A DNA stretch of 62,803 bases from Planctomycetaceae bacterium (GTDB lineage Bacteria > Planctomycetota > Planctomycetia > Pirellulales > Pirellulaceae). This document shows positions 45,109 through 54,759 of this stretch, in pieces; within the stretch, counting starts at the first letter, position 1, and each line of letters begins with the position of its first letter. Location of the stretch: contig PBTE01000167.1 in the NCBI GenBank assembly GCA_002726515.1, positions 1 to 62,803 of the forward strand, read 5' to 3'. A program made the position numbers and the translations under genes. Below the pieces are notes generated by a model. That model did not search any database. It saw only the letters and a list, made by a program, of their open reading frames with translations, and was not told where the DNA came from.

Positions 45109-45591
45109 CGATTCTAGCCTCCGAGTCTTGTGAGAAGAAAGTGGTCAGTTCCCTCCGGGATCTGACCGGCGCAATCGTCACCACGGTTATCGTCCGATTC
45201 TTCTGCCTATCTTGCATGTTTTTTAAAAAGTCGTCCTCACCACCAAGCGGCAGTTTCCAGTCCTCCCCGGGTACTTGGAGAATGGCTCATGCACTCAATC
45301 CGGCTGACAGAAAAACAAAACGAGGCAGCCAAATCAGCTCTAAATGCTGCTTTTAACTGACCTTTGGGCACCCGCCACTGACAAGCCGTTGCGGCGTTCA
45401 TCGTCGATCTCAGTGGTCGGCACCAACAGTCAGGCACCCAACAGACCAATTAGATAGAGTGCCCAATCTGTGGAAACGGGCTAAAATGTATTAAGCAAAG
45501 AACTCGCTCTGCTAGCGGCAAGGCTTGATCCTAACGAGCCCGGCCGTTGGTTGGCTGAGACCGACTGTCAGCAACAGAGGGGCTTCACAAC
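45109..45591. other. Divergent intergenic, no gene seen
   Basis: 483 bp between the small lipoprotein (minus) and the CHAT-like gene (plus), holding both promoters. GAGGGG at 45576-45581 serves the latter. Open frames inside have no support. Confidence 0.5.
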
Positions 45592-48500
45592 ATGTGTGAC
45601 TTCCGCGGATCCCCAGTTAAGTTCATTCAGGACGCTCAACGAGCGAGACGCCTGATTTTCGCGCTGTCGATCTTGCTTTCACTCTCAAACTCCGCCATCG
45701 CACAGCTAGGAGGAACCCAAGCGGTTCCTGGACCTCAATACTATGCGTCGTTTCCTGCGTACTTCGAAGGAGACTATGCAGATGCTTTACGTGTTTTTCG
45801 CGCCGCAGCACGAACAGGCGTGGTTAGCATCCAAGGTCGTTGGGTCGACGCCATCTGCTACCACACAATGGTTGGCGAGTGTTACTATCACCTGGGAGAC
45901 TTGCCATCGGCGCTTGAGCAATACGATTCGGCCATACGTGTGTTTCTCTCACAACAGGGGTGGCTGTTACGTGTTAAATTCCCTCCTCAGATTTCGCCGC
46001 ACGGGGTTCGCACTCCACGGATCACATGGGGTCGCTCGAACCGCCGCTCCATCCTGGGGAAAATCCCCAACAAAATGTTGAGCCTGCAGGGTCGTTTTGA
46101 CAACGAGCGGGTCGCACAACAGGGTGGCGTGATTGCACTACCCAAAATGGAACCCCTGGGGGTGCCCGAAATTCTCCGCTGCATGGCCTTGGCAACACGC
46201 CGCAGAACCGAATTAATGGGACCCGCAAGTCGGCACGACAAAATGACGGCTCAACTGGTTCAGGCATTGGAAGTACGGCCCGTCCAGGCGAATCACTGGT
46301 CGCAGGGTTGGATTGATGCATTGTTAGGGGTGGCCTATGTCAGCATCGGCAAGGATGACCAGGCACAAACACATTTGAACAGAGCAATTGTCCTGTCGGG
46401 GCAGTATGATCACATTTTGACACCCACGGTCCTGTTGGAACTCGGAAAACTAGCCTTCGAACACCAACAATACGAATCGGCCGCCAACTACTTTCTCGAA
46501 GCGACTTATATCGCTGAAGCTTTCGATCAAGCGGACGTCATGAGCGAAGCTTTTCACAAGGGAGTTCTTTGCTTCTTTGTCACGGAACAGAATGGCATCT
46601 ATCCGCCCCTCTCTCCAGCCATCGCCTGGGCCAAGCGGCATGATTTCCACGCGTTGCAGGCTTCGTTGCTGATTCTTGCAGCCGAAAATTTCGTTCGTGT
46701 TGGAGACACATTGAGCGCTGCAACTCTTCTGCGCGAAGCCAACGGGGTCATCGCCCGACGTGACATGCGCAGGGGCCGCATCGCAGCGCGCTTGCAATAT
46801 CAACAGGCGGTTACCCAATTCGCGTCAAAAAACGGTTCCAAAGGCAATACCGCTCTTTTGGCAGCACTGACACATCAACAGCAATTTTCCTTGAGGCTCT
46901 TTCAGATTGCTCTGATCGACAATTTTTTTCTAGAAGGATCCCTCACGCCACGAGTCAGCGCTGACCTGTTTAAAGAGGTTTTGCGCGAGCCGACTGTTGC
47001 GGATTGGAAGCTGGATCCCCTCGACACATTGACGGCATCCGTTTCGCCTAACTTCTCGGCCTGGACCCATTGGTACCAGATTGCCCAGGACAACAAGCAA
47101 CACGAGCAGGCCATGGAGATCGCTGACCGCATTCGAAGACGGCGGTTTTATGCCTCTTTACCTTGGGGCGGCCGGTTGTTGGCCTTGCGCTGGGTATTGG
47201 AAGCACCGGCGGAACAGCTGGGTAAACAAGCTCAACTGCAACGTCAGGATCTGATGGCCAAATACCCTGATTACCAACAACTGTCGGAACTGGCCGCACA
47301 GCAACGTGCGAAGATAGAGCAGACTTCATTGGATCCGGCCAGCACCGAAGACGCCGCGAAATTGAAGAAGCAATTCGAAGGCCTGGCCCGAACCAGTTCC
47401 AAGCAGGAGCTGATGCTGCGGAATTTGGCCGTCAGACGAGAACCATCAGAATTTTCCTTTCCTCCCCTGAAGTCAATAACGTCCATTCAACAAGGATTAC
47501 AAGATGGGCAGGTGGTGTTGGCATTTTTCTCCGTAGGCAAGCAACTCGACGCCTATTCCGTGTCCAAGGAAAAGTACAGTCGGTGGACAATCAAATCCCC
47601 GCCCAAAGTTCGCCGGCTGACAGCCAATCTCTTGCGCCAGATGGGAAACTTCGACAAAAACGGCCAGTTGACCATAGATCAATTGAGTGATGACAACTGG
47701 AAACAGACGGCCGCAAAACTCCTGAAAGTGCTCATTCCAGGTGTCTCCGCAAGCGTGTGGGACGACTACAAGGAACTGATCATCGTGCCCGATGATTTTC
47801 TGTGGTACTTGCCGTTCGAAGCCCTGCAAGTCGAACAGGAAGATGAGTTGCGCTCCTTGATTTCCAAGGTGCGCATCCGGTACGTACCCACGCTTTCCCT
47901 GGTCCATCCCCTCGAGTCCACACCCCGTCCGGTCCGCAACTTCGCAGTGCTGACGGGCAAGTTGGACGGTCGCGAGCAGGATGAACTTGGTACTCAAATT
48001 GCTGAAGAAATCATGGCGTCCAGCCGCGGAGCCTTCCAAGTGGACCCCACCAATTCCATCCCTTCCCGCTACTCGGCTCCCTTCTGGGAACAGCTGCTGG
48101 TACTCAAGGACATCGACACTCAAAAACAGCTTCCCTATGACTGGGCGCCGGTTCACAAGGATCGGATCAAGTCAAACAACACGTTGCGCAGCTGGTTCAA
48201 ATTACCCTGGGGAGCACCCGAACGGATCATCATGCCCGGTTACCACACTGCTGCTGAAGACGCATTCAAGCGACAAAGAAAAGCGGACGGTAGCGAGGTA
48301 TTCCTGGCGGTTTGCGGAATGATGTCTACAGGAGCCAAGACCATACTCCTCAGCCGATGGCGCACGGGTGGACAGACGGCGTACGACCTCGTACGTGAAT
48401 TCGTACAGGAGTTGCCCTTTACCAGTGCCTCCGACGCCTGGCAGAGAAGTGTCCAATTAACCATGCACAACGAAATTGATCCCTCCGTTGAGCCACGAAT

Positions 48501-48651
48501 CCGCTGGAAACAAGGACAGGAGTTATTGTCGAGCCACCCCCCTTTCTTCTGGGCGGGTCCCATGTTGATCGATACAGGAAGAGAGATCCCCGTTCAAGAC
48601 GGTCGGCGTAACGAGGATGTTCAACCGGTGAAACACGTAGCGCCGAAATAG
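45592..48651 (+). CDS. Secreted TPR protein with C-terminal CHAT-like domain
   Basis: 1019 residues. A signal sequence lies at ~20-37 (LIFALSILLSLSNSAIAQ). Residues ~45-480 are helical repeats of TPR type (YADALRVFRAAARTG, LPSALEQYDSAIRVF, DQAQTHLNRAIVLSG, QYESAANYFLEATYIAE), then a coiled linker to ~620. The last ~330 residues have the CHAT layout: IIVPDDFLWYLPFEALQ at ~728, VRIRYVPTLSLVHPL, and a late STGAKTILLSRWRTGGQTAYDL. CHAT domains are caspase-like peptidases, but where the catalytic A-C-E-T loop is expected the sequence reads PGYHTAAE (Tyr884), and no H-G pair precedes it. A non-catalytic, scaffold-like role in the envelope is therefore likely. GAGGGG eight bases upstream supports ATG 45592. 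Confidence 0.83.
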   Translation: MCDFRGSPVKFIQDAQRARRLIFALSILLSLSNSAIAQLGGTQAVPGPQYYASFPAYFEGDYADALRVFRAAARTGVVSIQGRWVDAICYHTMVGECYYHLGDLPSALEQYDSAIRVFLSQQGWLLRVKFPPQISPHGVRTPRITWGRSNRRSILGKIPNKMLSLQGRFDNERVAQQGGVIALPKMEPLGVPEILRCMALATRRRTELMGPASRHDKMTAQLVQALEVRPVQANHWSQGWIDALLGVAYVSIGKDDQAQTHLNRAIVLSGQYDHILTPTVLLELGKLAFEHQQYESAANYFLEATYIAEAFDQADVMSEAFHKGVLCFFVTEQNGIYPPLSPAIAWAKRHDFHALQASLLILAAENFVRVGDTLSAATLLREANGVIARRDMRRGRIAARLQYQQAVTQFASKNGSKGNTALLAALTHQQQFSLRLFQIALIDNFFLEGSLTPRVSADLFKEVLREPTVADWKLDPLDTLTASVSPNFSAWTHWYQIAQDNKQHEQAMEIADRIRRRRFYASLPWGGRLLALRWVLEAPAEQLGKQAQLQRQDLMAKYPDYQQLSELAAQQRAKIEQTSLDPASTEDAAKLKKQFEGLARTSSKQELMLRNLAVRREPSEFSFPPLKSITSIQQGLQDGQVVLAFFSVGKQLDAYSVSKEKYSRWTIKSPPKVRRLTANLLRQMGNFDKNGQLTIDQLSDDNWKQTAAKLLKVLIPGVSASVWDDYKELIIVPDDFLWYLPFEALQVEQEDELRSLISKVRIRYVPTLSLVHPLESTPRPVRNFAVLTGKLDGREQDELGTQIAEEIMASSRGAFQVDPTNSIPSRYSAPFWEQLLVLKDIDTQKQLPYDWAPVHKDRIKSNNTLRSWFKLPWGAPERIIMPGYHTAAEDAFKRQRKADGSEVFLAVCGMMSTGAKTILLSRWRTGGQTAYDLVREFVQELPFTSASDAWQRSVQLTMHNEIDPSVEPRIRWKQGQELLSSHPPFFWAGPMLIDTGREIPVQDGRRNEDVQPVKHVAPK

Positions 48652-49691
48652 TGTGCGAGGTATTTCCAAAAGCGCCTGCGTCTGTTTCGCCTCCCTCAGA
48701 GACAACCTCAAGCCAGACAAGCCTCCCGTCACTGGTTTAGAGATCACTTGGTGTACGTTTCCAACCCCTCTTTCGAATCCCTACCCATAAGCAGCCTCGT
48801 AGCAACCAGGGCCTCGGGCAACCTCGACTCCGCAAAAATCGAACGTGTCCCGGTTATCCAAACCGTCCGGTTAAAGTCCTCATCGTCACCGGCAGCAGAT
48901 CAACCGGGGATGGACCACGCACCCAGAACTACCAGTTCCGGTCATGGAGCGGCTTGACGAGGATTTGAGCCCTTTCGCCGGTCCACCCGCTCGTCAGCGT
49001 GCGAGGTGCTTGAAGTTGTCCGGACCGCGTGACAACTGACCCGCAAAACCCGTTGTCACCGCACCGACACAACCCATTCGATTGAAGTGTTTTGCAGCAC
49101 ACCGATCAGGACGATTCGAATGTACCGTGGCTGCCATCCTCTGGTAAAACGGTGCCAATTTTCCGGCATAAACATCGATTCTATCTTTGATCTTCGCAAA
49201 ATTAGCGAAACCCCGCGCCGAGCGTCGGGTTTCAAATCGTGGACGAAGAATCTTCCCGGTGAAGCCCCGACCAGTGGGAGAGGACCGTCTGAATTCTGTC
49301 CGTTCAAGTCAGGGTTCACTCATGGGACTTCGCCGTTACTGTCGGAGCAACAACTGACGTCGCTTTGGTCGAAACCACGACCTGGAAACCCAAATTATCC
49401 CTGGAAATGCAGTTATCTCCTCTTTCCCTGCCTCTGTCTGCTAAAATTCGTTGCAACGCAGTCGCAAAGGCAGGTAAGACCCCGAAAGGGAAGGTCGGCA
49501 CAATGTATACCGTAGAATACCATTCAACCGTGTCCTACAATTCCCTGGCACCACGATTTGCATTACAACATCGCTCGCCCCGGGCCTTGGTCCTCAGTGT
49601 TTTTAAAATGCCGCAGATAACTGGCGAAAACAGCCGGTCGAATCATCCGCGACAGCCGAAAACGTTGATCTTCGCGCAAAAGGTTTTGAGA
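48652..49691. other. Long intergenic, no supported gene
   Basis: 1040 bp between the CHAT-like gene and the DUF1549/DUF1553 gene. The latter's frame is open back to 49365, but that part lacks family character. A minus-strand frame at 49316-49501 is protein-like in composition but has no recognisable identity. No repeats or RNA genes are seen; a TTCGAATCC near 48771 is not part of a tRNA. Confidence 0.45.
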
Positions 49692-51317
49692 ATGGCTCCG
49701 TTCACCTTGTTCCTGTTGGCATGCAGTCTTGCAAGCCAGCTCCAAGGTGCCACGCCATCACCACAGGAGACAGCCGTTCAAGTCGACCAGTTCCTCATGC
49801 AGGAGTTGTTCAAAGATGTTTCGCCGGGAGAGTTGGCCGATACGACCGACGACCAGACTTTCTTGCGGCGAGTCTGGTTAGATCTGGCCGGCCAGCTTCC
49901 GCCACCCGAACAAGTGATCTTGTTCGTTCTGGACAAAGACCCGACAAAACGGGAGCAGTTGGTTGACACTTTGCTTTCCGATCAACGTTTCGGAAACAAT
50001 TGGGCGAGTTACTGGCGTGACGTCATTCTGTATCGTCGAACTGAGGAACGGGCAATCTTCTCCGCTCAGGCGTTAACCGACTACCTCAGCGACCACTTGA
50101 ATGCGAACACTCCCTGGGACCAGGTTACCAGCGAATTTGTCACAGCGACCGGCAATGTCCGGGAGAACGGGAGTGCTGCCGTCATCATGGCCCAGGGAGG
50201 ACGTCCCGAGGAGACCGCCGCCGAGCTGACTCGAATTTTCATGGGTATTCAAATTCAGTGCGCTCAGTGTCATGACCATCCTTACGATCGCTGGAGACGT
50301 GAACAATTTCATGAGTTGGCGGCTTTTTTTCCCCGCGTGGCAGTCCGGCCCGACCGATCTGCAATGCAGCGAACGTTTGTCGTCGTGGCAAATGATCGTC
50401 CAGCACGCAGAAAGAGAAAGCAAAACAATAACAACCGCAGGAGGGGAACCCCCGAGCATCACATGCCGGATCTGGATAATCCGTCAGCGGAAGGCACCCT
50501 GATGGTGCCAGCCCTGTTCACGACAGGACAACGACTCGAACTCGACGTCACGGATGCCGAGCGTCGGGCGGCCTTGGCGGCCTGGATGACTTCTCCCGAG
50601 AATGAGTGGTTTTCCAAAGCCCTGGTCAACCGCGTGTGGTCCGAAATGGTGGGCGAGGGATTTCGCGAACCGATCGATGACCTCGGACCTGACCGAGAAA
50701 CGAGAGCACCTCAAACTTTTGACTTTCTCTCACGGGCGTTTACCCAGAGTGGATACGATATCAAATGGTTGTTCAAAACGATCACCGCAACCCAGGCCTA
50801 TCAGCGCCAGAGCCGGGCACGACAAAACGCCGCAGAAGTTCCCTTTGCAGCCAACCGGCCGCGACGCTTACGGGCCGATACCTTATTTGACACTCTTCTG
50901 ACCGTTCTGAATGTCACCGAGCAAAGCCTCGGGGGCCGACGAAACCCTGCCCGGAGAGGCAGGGGGCGCAACGGACCGCGTGCAGTCTTCAACAAGTTGT
51001 TCGAATACGATCCAAGCGAACCGCAAGCCAGTGTAACCGGTTCGATTCCGCAAGCGTTGGCTCTCATGAACTCGGCCGCCATTCATCGTTCAGCCCGCAG
51101 CGGGCGCGACGGAGGTCTGGCATCCCTACTCCAAAATATTCCCGACAATCAGGACCTTCTGACAGAAATTTACTTGAAATGCTTGGCCCGTGAGCCAAGC
51201 CCACATGAACAAACCACTTGCCTGTTGCACATCAAACAAACACAAAATCCGCTGCAAGCCTTTGAAGATATTTTGTGGGCACTGATCAACTCGGCTGAAT
51301 TTCAGTACCGCACGTGA
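49692..51317 (+). CDS. DUF1549/DUF1553 protein (PSCyt2-PSD1), planctomycete type
   Basis: 541 residues. Signal sequence at ~1-19. DUF1549 follows (~28-215) with RRVWLDLAGQLPPPEQ and the CxxCH haem-like motif CAQCHDHPYDRW at 190-201. DUF1553 follows (~285-541): ALVNRVWSEMVGEGFREPIDDLG, the IKWLFKTITATQAYQRQS block, GSIPQALALMNS and the closing ILWALINSAEFQYRT. Between them, at ~236-256, is a basic Arg/Asn-rich insert. The N-terminal PSCyt1 domain seen in the long versions is absent. These proteins are thought to act outside the membrane with DUF1501 partners; function unknown. The start at 49692 puts the signal peptide first; 49608 is possible. Confidence 0.93.
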   Translation: MAPFTLFLLACSLASQLQGATPSPQETAVQVDQFLMQELFKDVSPGELADTTDDQTFLRRVWLDLAGQLPPPEQVILFVLDKDPTKREQLVDTLLSDQRFGNNWASYWRDVILYRRTEERAIFSAQALTDYLSDHLNANTPWDQVTSEFVTATGNVRENGSAAVIMAQGGRPEETAAELTRIFMGIQIQCAQCHDHPYDRWRREQFHELAAFFPRVAVRPDRSAMQRTFVVVANDRPARRKRKQNNNNRRRGTPEHHMPDLDNPSAEGTLMVPALFTTGQRLELDVTDAERRAALAAWMTSPENEWFSKALVNRVWSEMVGEGFREPIDDLGPDRETRAPQTFDFLSRAFTQSGYDIKWLFKTITATQAYQRQSRARQNAAEVPFAANRPRRLRADTLFDTLLTVLNVTEQSLGGRRNPARRGRGRNGPRAVFNKLFEYDPSEPQASVTGSIPQALALMNSAAIHRSARSGRDGGLASLLQNIPDNQDLLTEIYLKCLAREPSPHEQTTCLLHIKQTQNPLQAFEDILWALINSAEFQYRT

Positions 51318-51593
51318 TACCTCCCGGAGAGCGGGCGAAATTTTTGAAACGTGATTCGCAAACAGCCCATGAACCATCATGTTCCGATAACCGGTCACAC
51401 AGCCTTGATCAATAACATTATCAACCAGCCGAACACCACCGCAACACGTGTGGTGTCGTCGGTCATTAGCAATTCAATGTTCCTTAGCGATTCGTCGTTA
51501 CCTGTCAGTTCGGCGTTCGACATGTTCTCGTCGAATCTGACCGTAGACACAAATGACATGTTCATTTCCTGAATATCTTGTGGAGATGCCCCG

Positions 51594-52895
51594 ATGCCGA
51601 CCGAAATTCACCATCTGGTTGATTTAAGTCTCCAACGCCACCGAGTCTCCCGCCGACGTGATTTTTTGCGGGCCGTTTCAGCGTCTGCAATCGCAGCAGG
51701 GTCGCTCAGCTGGCGCGAGCGCATGACTGCCGAAGCAGCTCGTCTGCGACAACAGGGCCGAGCCTGCATTCTATTGTGGATGAGAGGCGGCCCAAGCCAG
51801 TTTGAAACGTTCAGCCCTCAGCCAGATCACCCGCACGGCGGGGAAACCCGGGCCATTTCAACCTCTGTTCCCGGAATCCAGATTGCTGAATACCTTCCAG
51901 AAACCGCCCGCAGTATGCAGGAAATCTGTCTGATCAGATCCATGACGAGCAAAGAGGGTAGTCATCAGCGCGCCAGTTATCTGCTGCACACTGGATATGT
52001 TCCAACTGCCGGCGTACGGAACCCCACGCTGGGCTCCCTGGTTTCCGAACGAATCGGAGACGTGGACAATGATTTGCCCAACTTTGTACGAATTGGTGGC
52101 CGCGGGCGAGGAAACACAGGCGGGGGATTTCTGGGAATTGAATACGATCCCCTGGTATTGAATGATCCTCAACAACAACCTGACAATACAACGCTATTGA
52201 CCGGCAAATCGCAGTATCAAAAACGTTTACGCCTGTTGAAGCGATTGGAGGACCAACACCACCAGGAAAGCATCAAACAGCTGGTATCCGACCACCAAGG
52301 ACTGTATGAACGAGCATCACGCCTGGTACTCAGCCCCGAAATGAAGGCTTTCGACATTTCGCAGGAACCCGAACAAGTTCACAAAGCCTACGGCGATTCC
52401 AAATTTTCCAGCGCGTGTCTACTTGCCCGCCGACTGATTGAATCTGGTGTGACATTTGTCGAGGTGGACCATGGAAATTGGGATACCCATGACGACAACT
52501 TTGAACGCAGCCGAGAGCTTTGCAATGAAATGGATCGGGCGTACTCGGTGTTGCTGCACGATCTGAAACAACGTGGGCTGCTGGATCGAACCCTGGTCAT
52601 CTGGATGGGAGAATTTGGACGGTCGCCGCGTATCAATGCACGTGCCGGACGTGACCATTTTACCAAAGCGTTCAATGTGGCCCTGGCGGGTGCGGGAGTA
52701 CGCGGAGGTCAGGTGATTGGCGAGACGGAGACGGGTGGCGAAGAGGTGTCTGATCATCCCGTGTCCGTACCCGACCTGTTCAGAACGTTTTGCCACGCAC
52801 TGAAAATCGATCCGGAACACGAACGCATGAGCCCCATCGGGAGACCCATCAAAATTGTGGAACAAGGACAGGTCGTCCCGGAAATCTTTGGCTGA
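51594..52895 (+). CDS. DUF1501 protein, Tat-exported
   Basis: 433 residues. The N-terminus SRRRDFLRAVSASAIAAGS is a twin-arginine signal. The DUF1501 (sulfatase-like fold) body has ILLWMRGGPSQFETFSPQP, the GSHQRASYLLHTGY block, SGVTFVEVDHGNWDTHDDNF, TLVIWMGEFGRSPRIN and RDHFTKAFNVALAGAGVRGG, with metal-type Asp/His residues of the alkaline phosphatase-like fold. It follows the DUF1549/DUF1553 gene, its constant partner in planctomycetes, with a 276-bp gap. Activity is unproven for the family. GGAGATG upstream fits the start. Confidence 0.95.
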   Translation: MPTEIHHLVDLSLQRHRVSRRRDFLRAVSASAIAAGSLSWRERMTAEAARLRQQGRACILLWMRGGPSQFETFSPQPDHPHGGETRAISTSVPGIQIAEYLPETARSMQEICLIRSMTSKEGSHQRASYLLHTGYVPTAGVRNPTLGSLVSERIGDVDNDLPNFVRIGGRGRGNTGGGFLGIEYDPLVLNDPQQQPDNTTLLTGKSQYQKRLRLLKRLEDQHHQESIKQLVSDHQGLYERASRLVLSPEMKAFDISQEPEQVHKAYGDSKFSSACLLARRLIESGVTFVEVDHGNWDTHDDNFERSRELCNEMDRAYSVLLHDLKQRGLLDRTLVIWMGEFGRSPRINARAGRDHFTKAFNVALAGAGVRGGQVIGETETGGEEVSDHPVSVPDLFRTFCHALKIDPEHERMSPIGRPIKIVEQGQVVPEIFG

Positions 52896-53457
52896 TGTGG
52901 CCGCGTATTGGATCGTCCCGACCACAACGTCTGGCGACAACATACCGTCGTAGAGACATGGTTGGTTTCCTGGTTGTCTCAGCATGTCTGAAAAACCCGC
53001 CTCTGGCGGAGTGTACGACCCGGAGTTGAACTGAAGCAAAGTACGCGTCTCCGTAAAGACCGTCCGTGATTCAGGTGACTCGGATCCCACCAACCCGCTT
53101 CGCTGAAGCCGACAGCGCACCTTGGCGGACCGAGTACGTGCCGGACGTTCGCTGGCCTTCTCGTGGAACAGGCGCGGCTTCCCTATGACAGCGAGGCACC
53201 TTCGGCGGGCTGAAATGGTCAAAATATCCATTTCTGAAAAAGTCGCCCGCCAGCATGAGAACAAGGCGCTTCCTGAGTCCTTAAGTATTAATGACAAGGC
53301 ATTTACGCTGAACAATACCAAGGGACCTGTGCCCCGCATCCTACGGGTTTGGCCGGTTGTTTTTCAGCGTCTCTTGGAACACAATAGAGAAAGTCGACGG
53401 CCAGCCATCGACCTCACCATTCCCTTAACTCCATCAAGAAACGAACAGGAGATTCTT
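52896..53457. other. Intergenic between DUF1501 and LRR genes
   Basis: 562 bp without a gene. It contains a minus-orientation terminator-like hairpin (listed separately). The LRR frame is open back to 53122, but the GTG at 53458 with AGGAG is the believable start. Confidence 0.5.
52991..53009 (-). terminator. Minus-orientation terminator-like hairpin
   Basis: CCGCC (52997-53001) and GGCGG (53005-53009) pair around TCT; on the minus strand the stem is followed by GTTTTT (52996-52991). No minus-strand gene lies upstream of it, so either an unannotated antisense transcript ends here or it is a chance hairpin. Confidence 0.35.
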
Positions 53458-54366
53458 GTGTCTCGCACAGTCACAGTTTGCTTGATTGCCGTTGCTATTT
53501 TGTTCTTCTCCGGCCTTACTAACTCCAGTTCGAGACTTCTTTTTGGTGAAGAAACGGAGTCAGCAAAAGAATCGGAAAAATCCACCGACGCTGCTGAAAA
53601 CGTCACGATACCTGATAAGAATCTCGAAACGGTCTTGCGCGAAATACTCAAAAAGAAGCAAATCGAAAAGGATGGCATCACCGAGGAGGATTTACGCCAG
53701 ATTTACTTCCTGGAAGCAGATGAGCGAAACATCCAAGATCTCACCGGACTGCAACACTGTACAAATCTAGCCCTGGTACGTCTGGCAAAAAATGAGATTC
53801 GAAATGTAGAACCGCTTTCTCACTGTCCCAACATTCAGTCGCTCGACCTCCACTACAACCGTATCGAAGACATTGCTCCGCTGGCCACGTTGAAGAAACT
53901 TCAGTATTTGCAATTGGAACACAACAAAATAGAAAACATCGAGGCCGTTAAAGAACTGAACGCCATGAATTCGCTCTACCTGTCCGACAACCGCGTCAGC
54001 GATGTTTCGGCGGTTTCCGGCTTGTCCAAGATCTGGTCGTTGTATCTGGCCGATAACAAAGTGGAAAACATTTCCCCGATCGCCAATCTGAAAGGGCTGT
54101 CCAACCTTGATCTGGAAGGTAACGCGGTCAAAGACGTTTCTCCACTCGAAGGATTGACCGAATTGAGCTGGACATTTCTTCAACGCAACCAGGTGGAAGA
54201 CATCGAGCCCCTCGTGCGTATGGCCGACAAAGACAACTCGGGAGACAAACGCTTTGCCCCCTACTGGCGGCTATTTCTGGGTGAAAATCCATTGAATAAA
54301 GTGTCTCAGTCGCAACATCTCGCCGAACTCGAAAAAATCGGTGTGCGGCTGAACATGGAGGATTAA
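53458..54366 (+). CDS. Exported leucine-rich repeat protein
   Basis: 302 residues. A hydrophobic N-terminal signal (VTVCLIAVAILFFSGL) is followed by an acidic Ser/Glu linker (~30-50), a short helical cap (NLETVLREILKKKQIEK) and seven internalin-like 22-residue LRRs with the L-x-x-L-x-L-x-x-N-x-I/V pattern (for example LQYLQLEHNKIENIEAVKEL). It ends with a C-terminal cap, VSQSQHLAELEKIGVRL. Likely a surface or periplasmic binding protein, ligand unknown. Translation starts at GTG 53458 with AGGAG six bases before it. Confidence 0.88.
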   Translation: MSRTVTVCLIAVAILFFSGLTNSSSRLLFGEETESAKESEKSTDAAENVTIPDKNLETVLREILKKKQIEKDGITEEDLRQIYFLEADERNIQDLTGLQHCTNLALVRLAKNEIRNVEPLSHCPNIQSLDLHYNRIEDIAPLATLKKLQYLQLEHNKIENIEAVKELNAMNSLYLSDNRVSDVSAVSGLSKIWSLYLADNKVENISPIANLKGLSNLDLEGNAVKDVSPLEGLTELSWTFLQRNQVEDIEPLVRMADKDNSGDKRFAPYWRLFLGENPLNKVSQSQHLAELEKIGVRLNMED

Positions 54367-54759
54367 TTCTTCAATTTTTGTCGTTGCCGAAGATGTTTCC
54401 GGTAGCTTCGACGTTGTCCACCGATGCATTGTGGCATGAAGGCCTTGTGCCTCTGGACAGGGCGTGTGAGATACCGACCACGTGTGTTCCACTCTGACAA
54501 CATGGCCTCCAGCGGTTACTCCTCACGATCGTTGCGCGAAACAAGCAGGCCACAGCATTCTCGCGGAACTTCGAACAAGATGCGCACCGCTCCGTGCTAG
54601 CTGAACAATCGCGCCAGGACCGATTTCGCTAGCAACCAATTGCCGACAGGGCTCGTCGGGTTCTCTGTTGCAGCGGCCAGTCGCCACAGACTAGAATTCC
54701 ACCGCTGAAAGATTCGCCTGGTCGTTCACAAAACGAGTCAACTATTTAGGGTCAATCCA
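54367..54759. other. Intergenic upstream of the nucleotide-sugar cluster
   Basis: 393 bp without a gene. The promoter for the seven-gene sugar cluster should be here. GACTAGAAT at 54690-54698 is a plausible -10-like element, but no -35 is convincing. AGGG precedes rfbF at normal spacing. Confidence 0.45.

Noticed and set aside
47497..48156. A 219-codon minus-strand open frame inside the CHAT-like gene
   Set aside because: Antisense shadow of a well-supported gene; no family resemblance or start signal.
48765..48790. TTCGAATCC, a T-loop-like word suggestive of a tRNA
   Set aside because: No acceptor, D or anticodon stem can be folded around it.
52419..53339. A 306-codon open frame on the minus strand
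   Set aside because: It runs antisense to the DUF1501 gene, has no ribosome binding site, no recognisable domain, and its composition is that expected opposite a GC-rich coding strand.
53122..53457. N-terminal extension of the LRR frame
   Set aside because: It puts ~110 non-homologous residues before a clear signal peptide, whereas GTG 53458 has AGGAG at ideal spacing.
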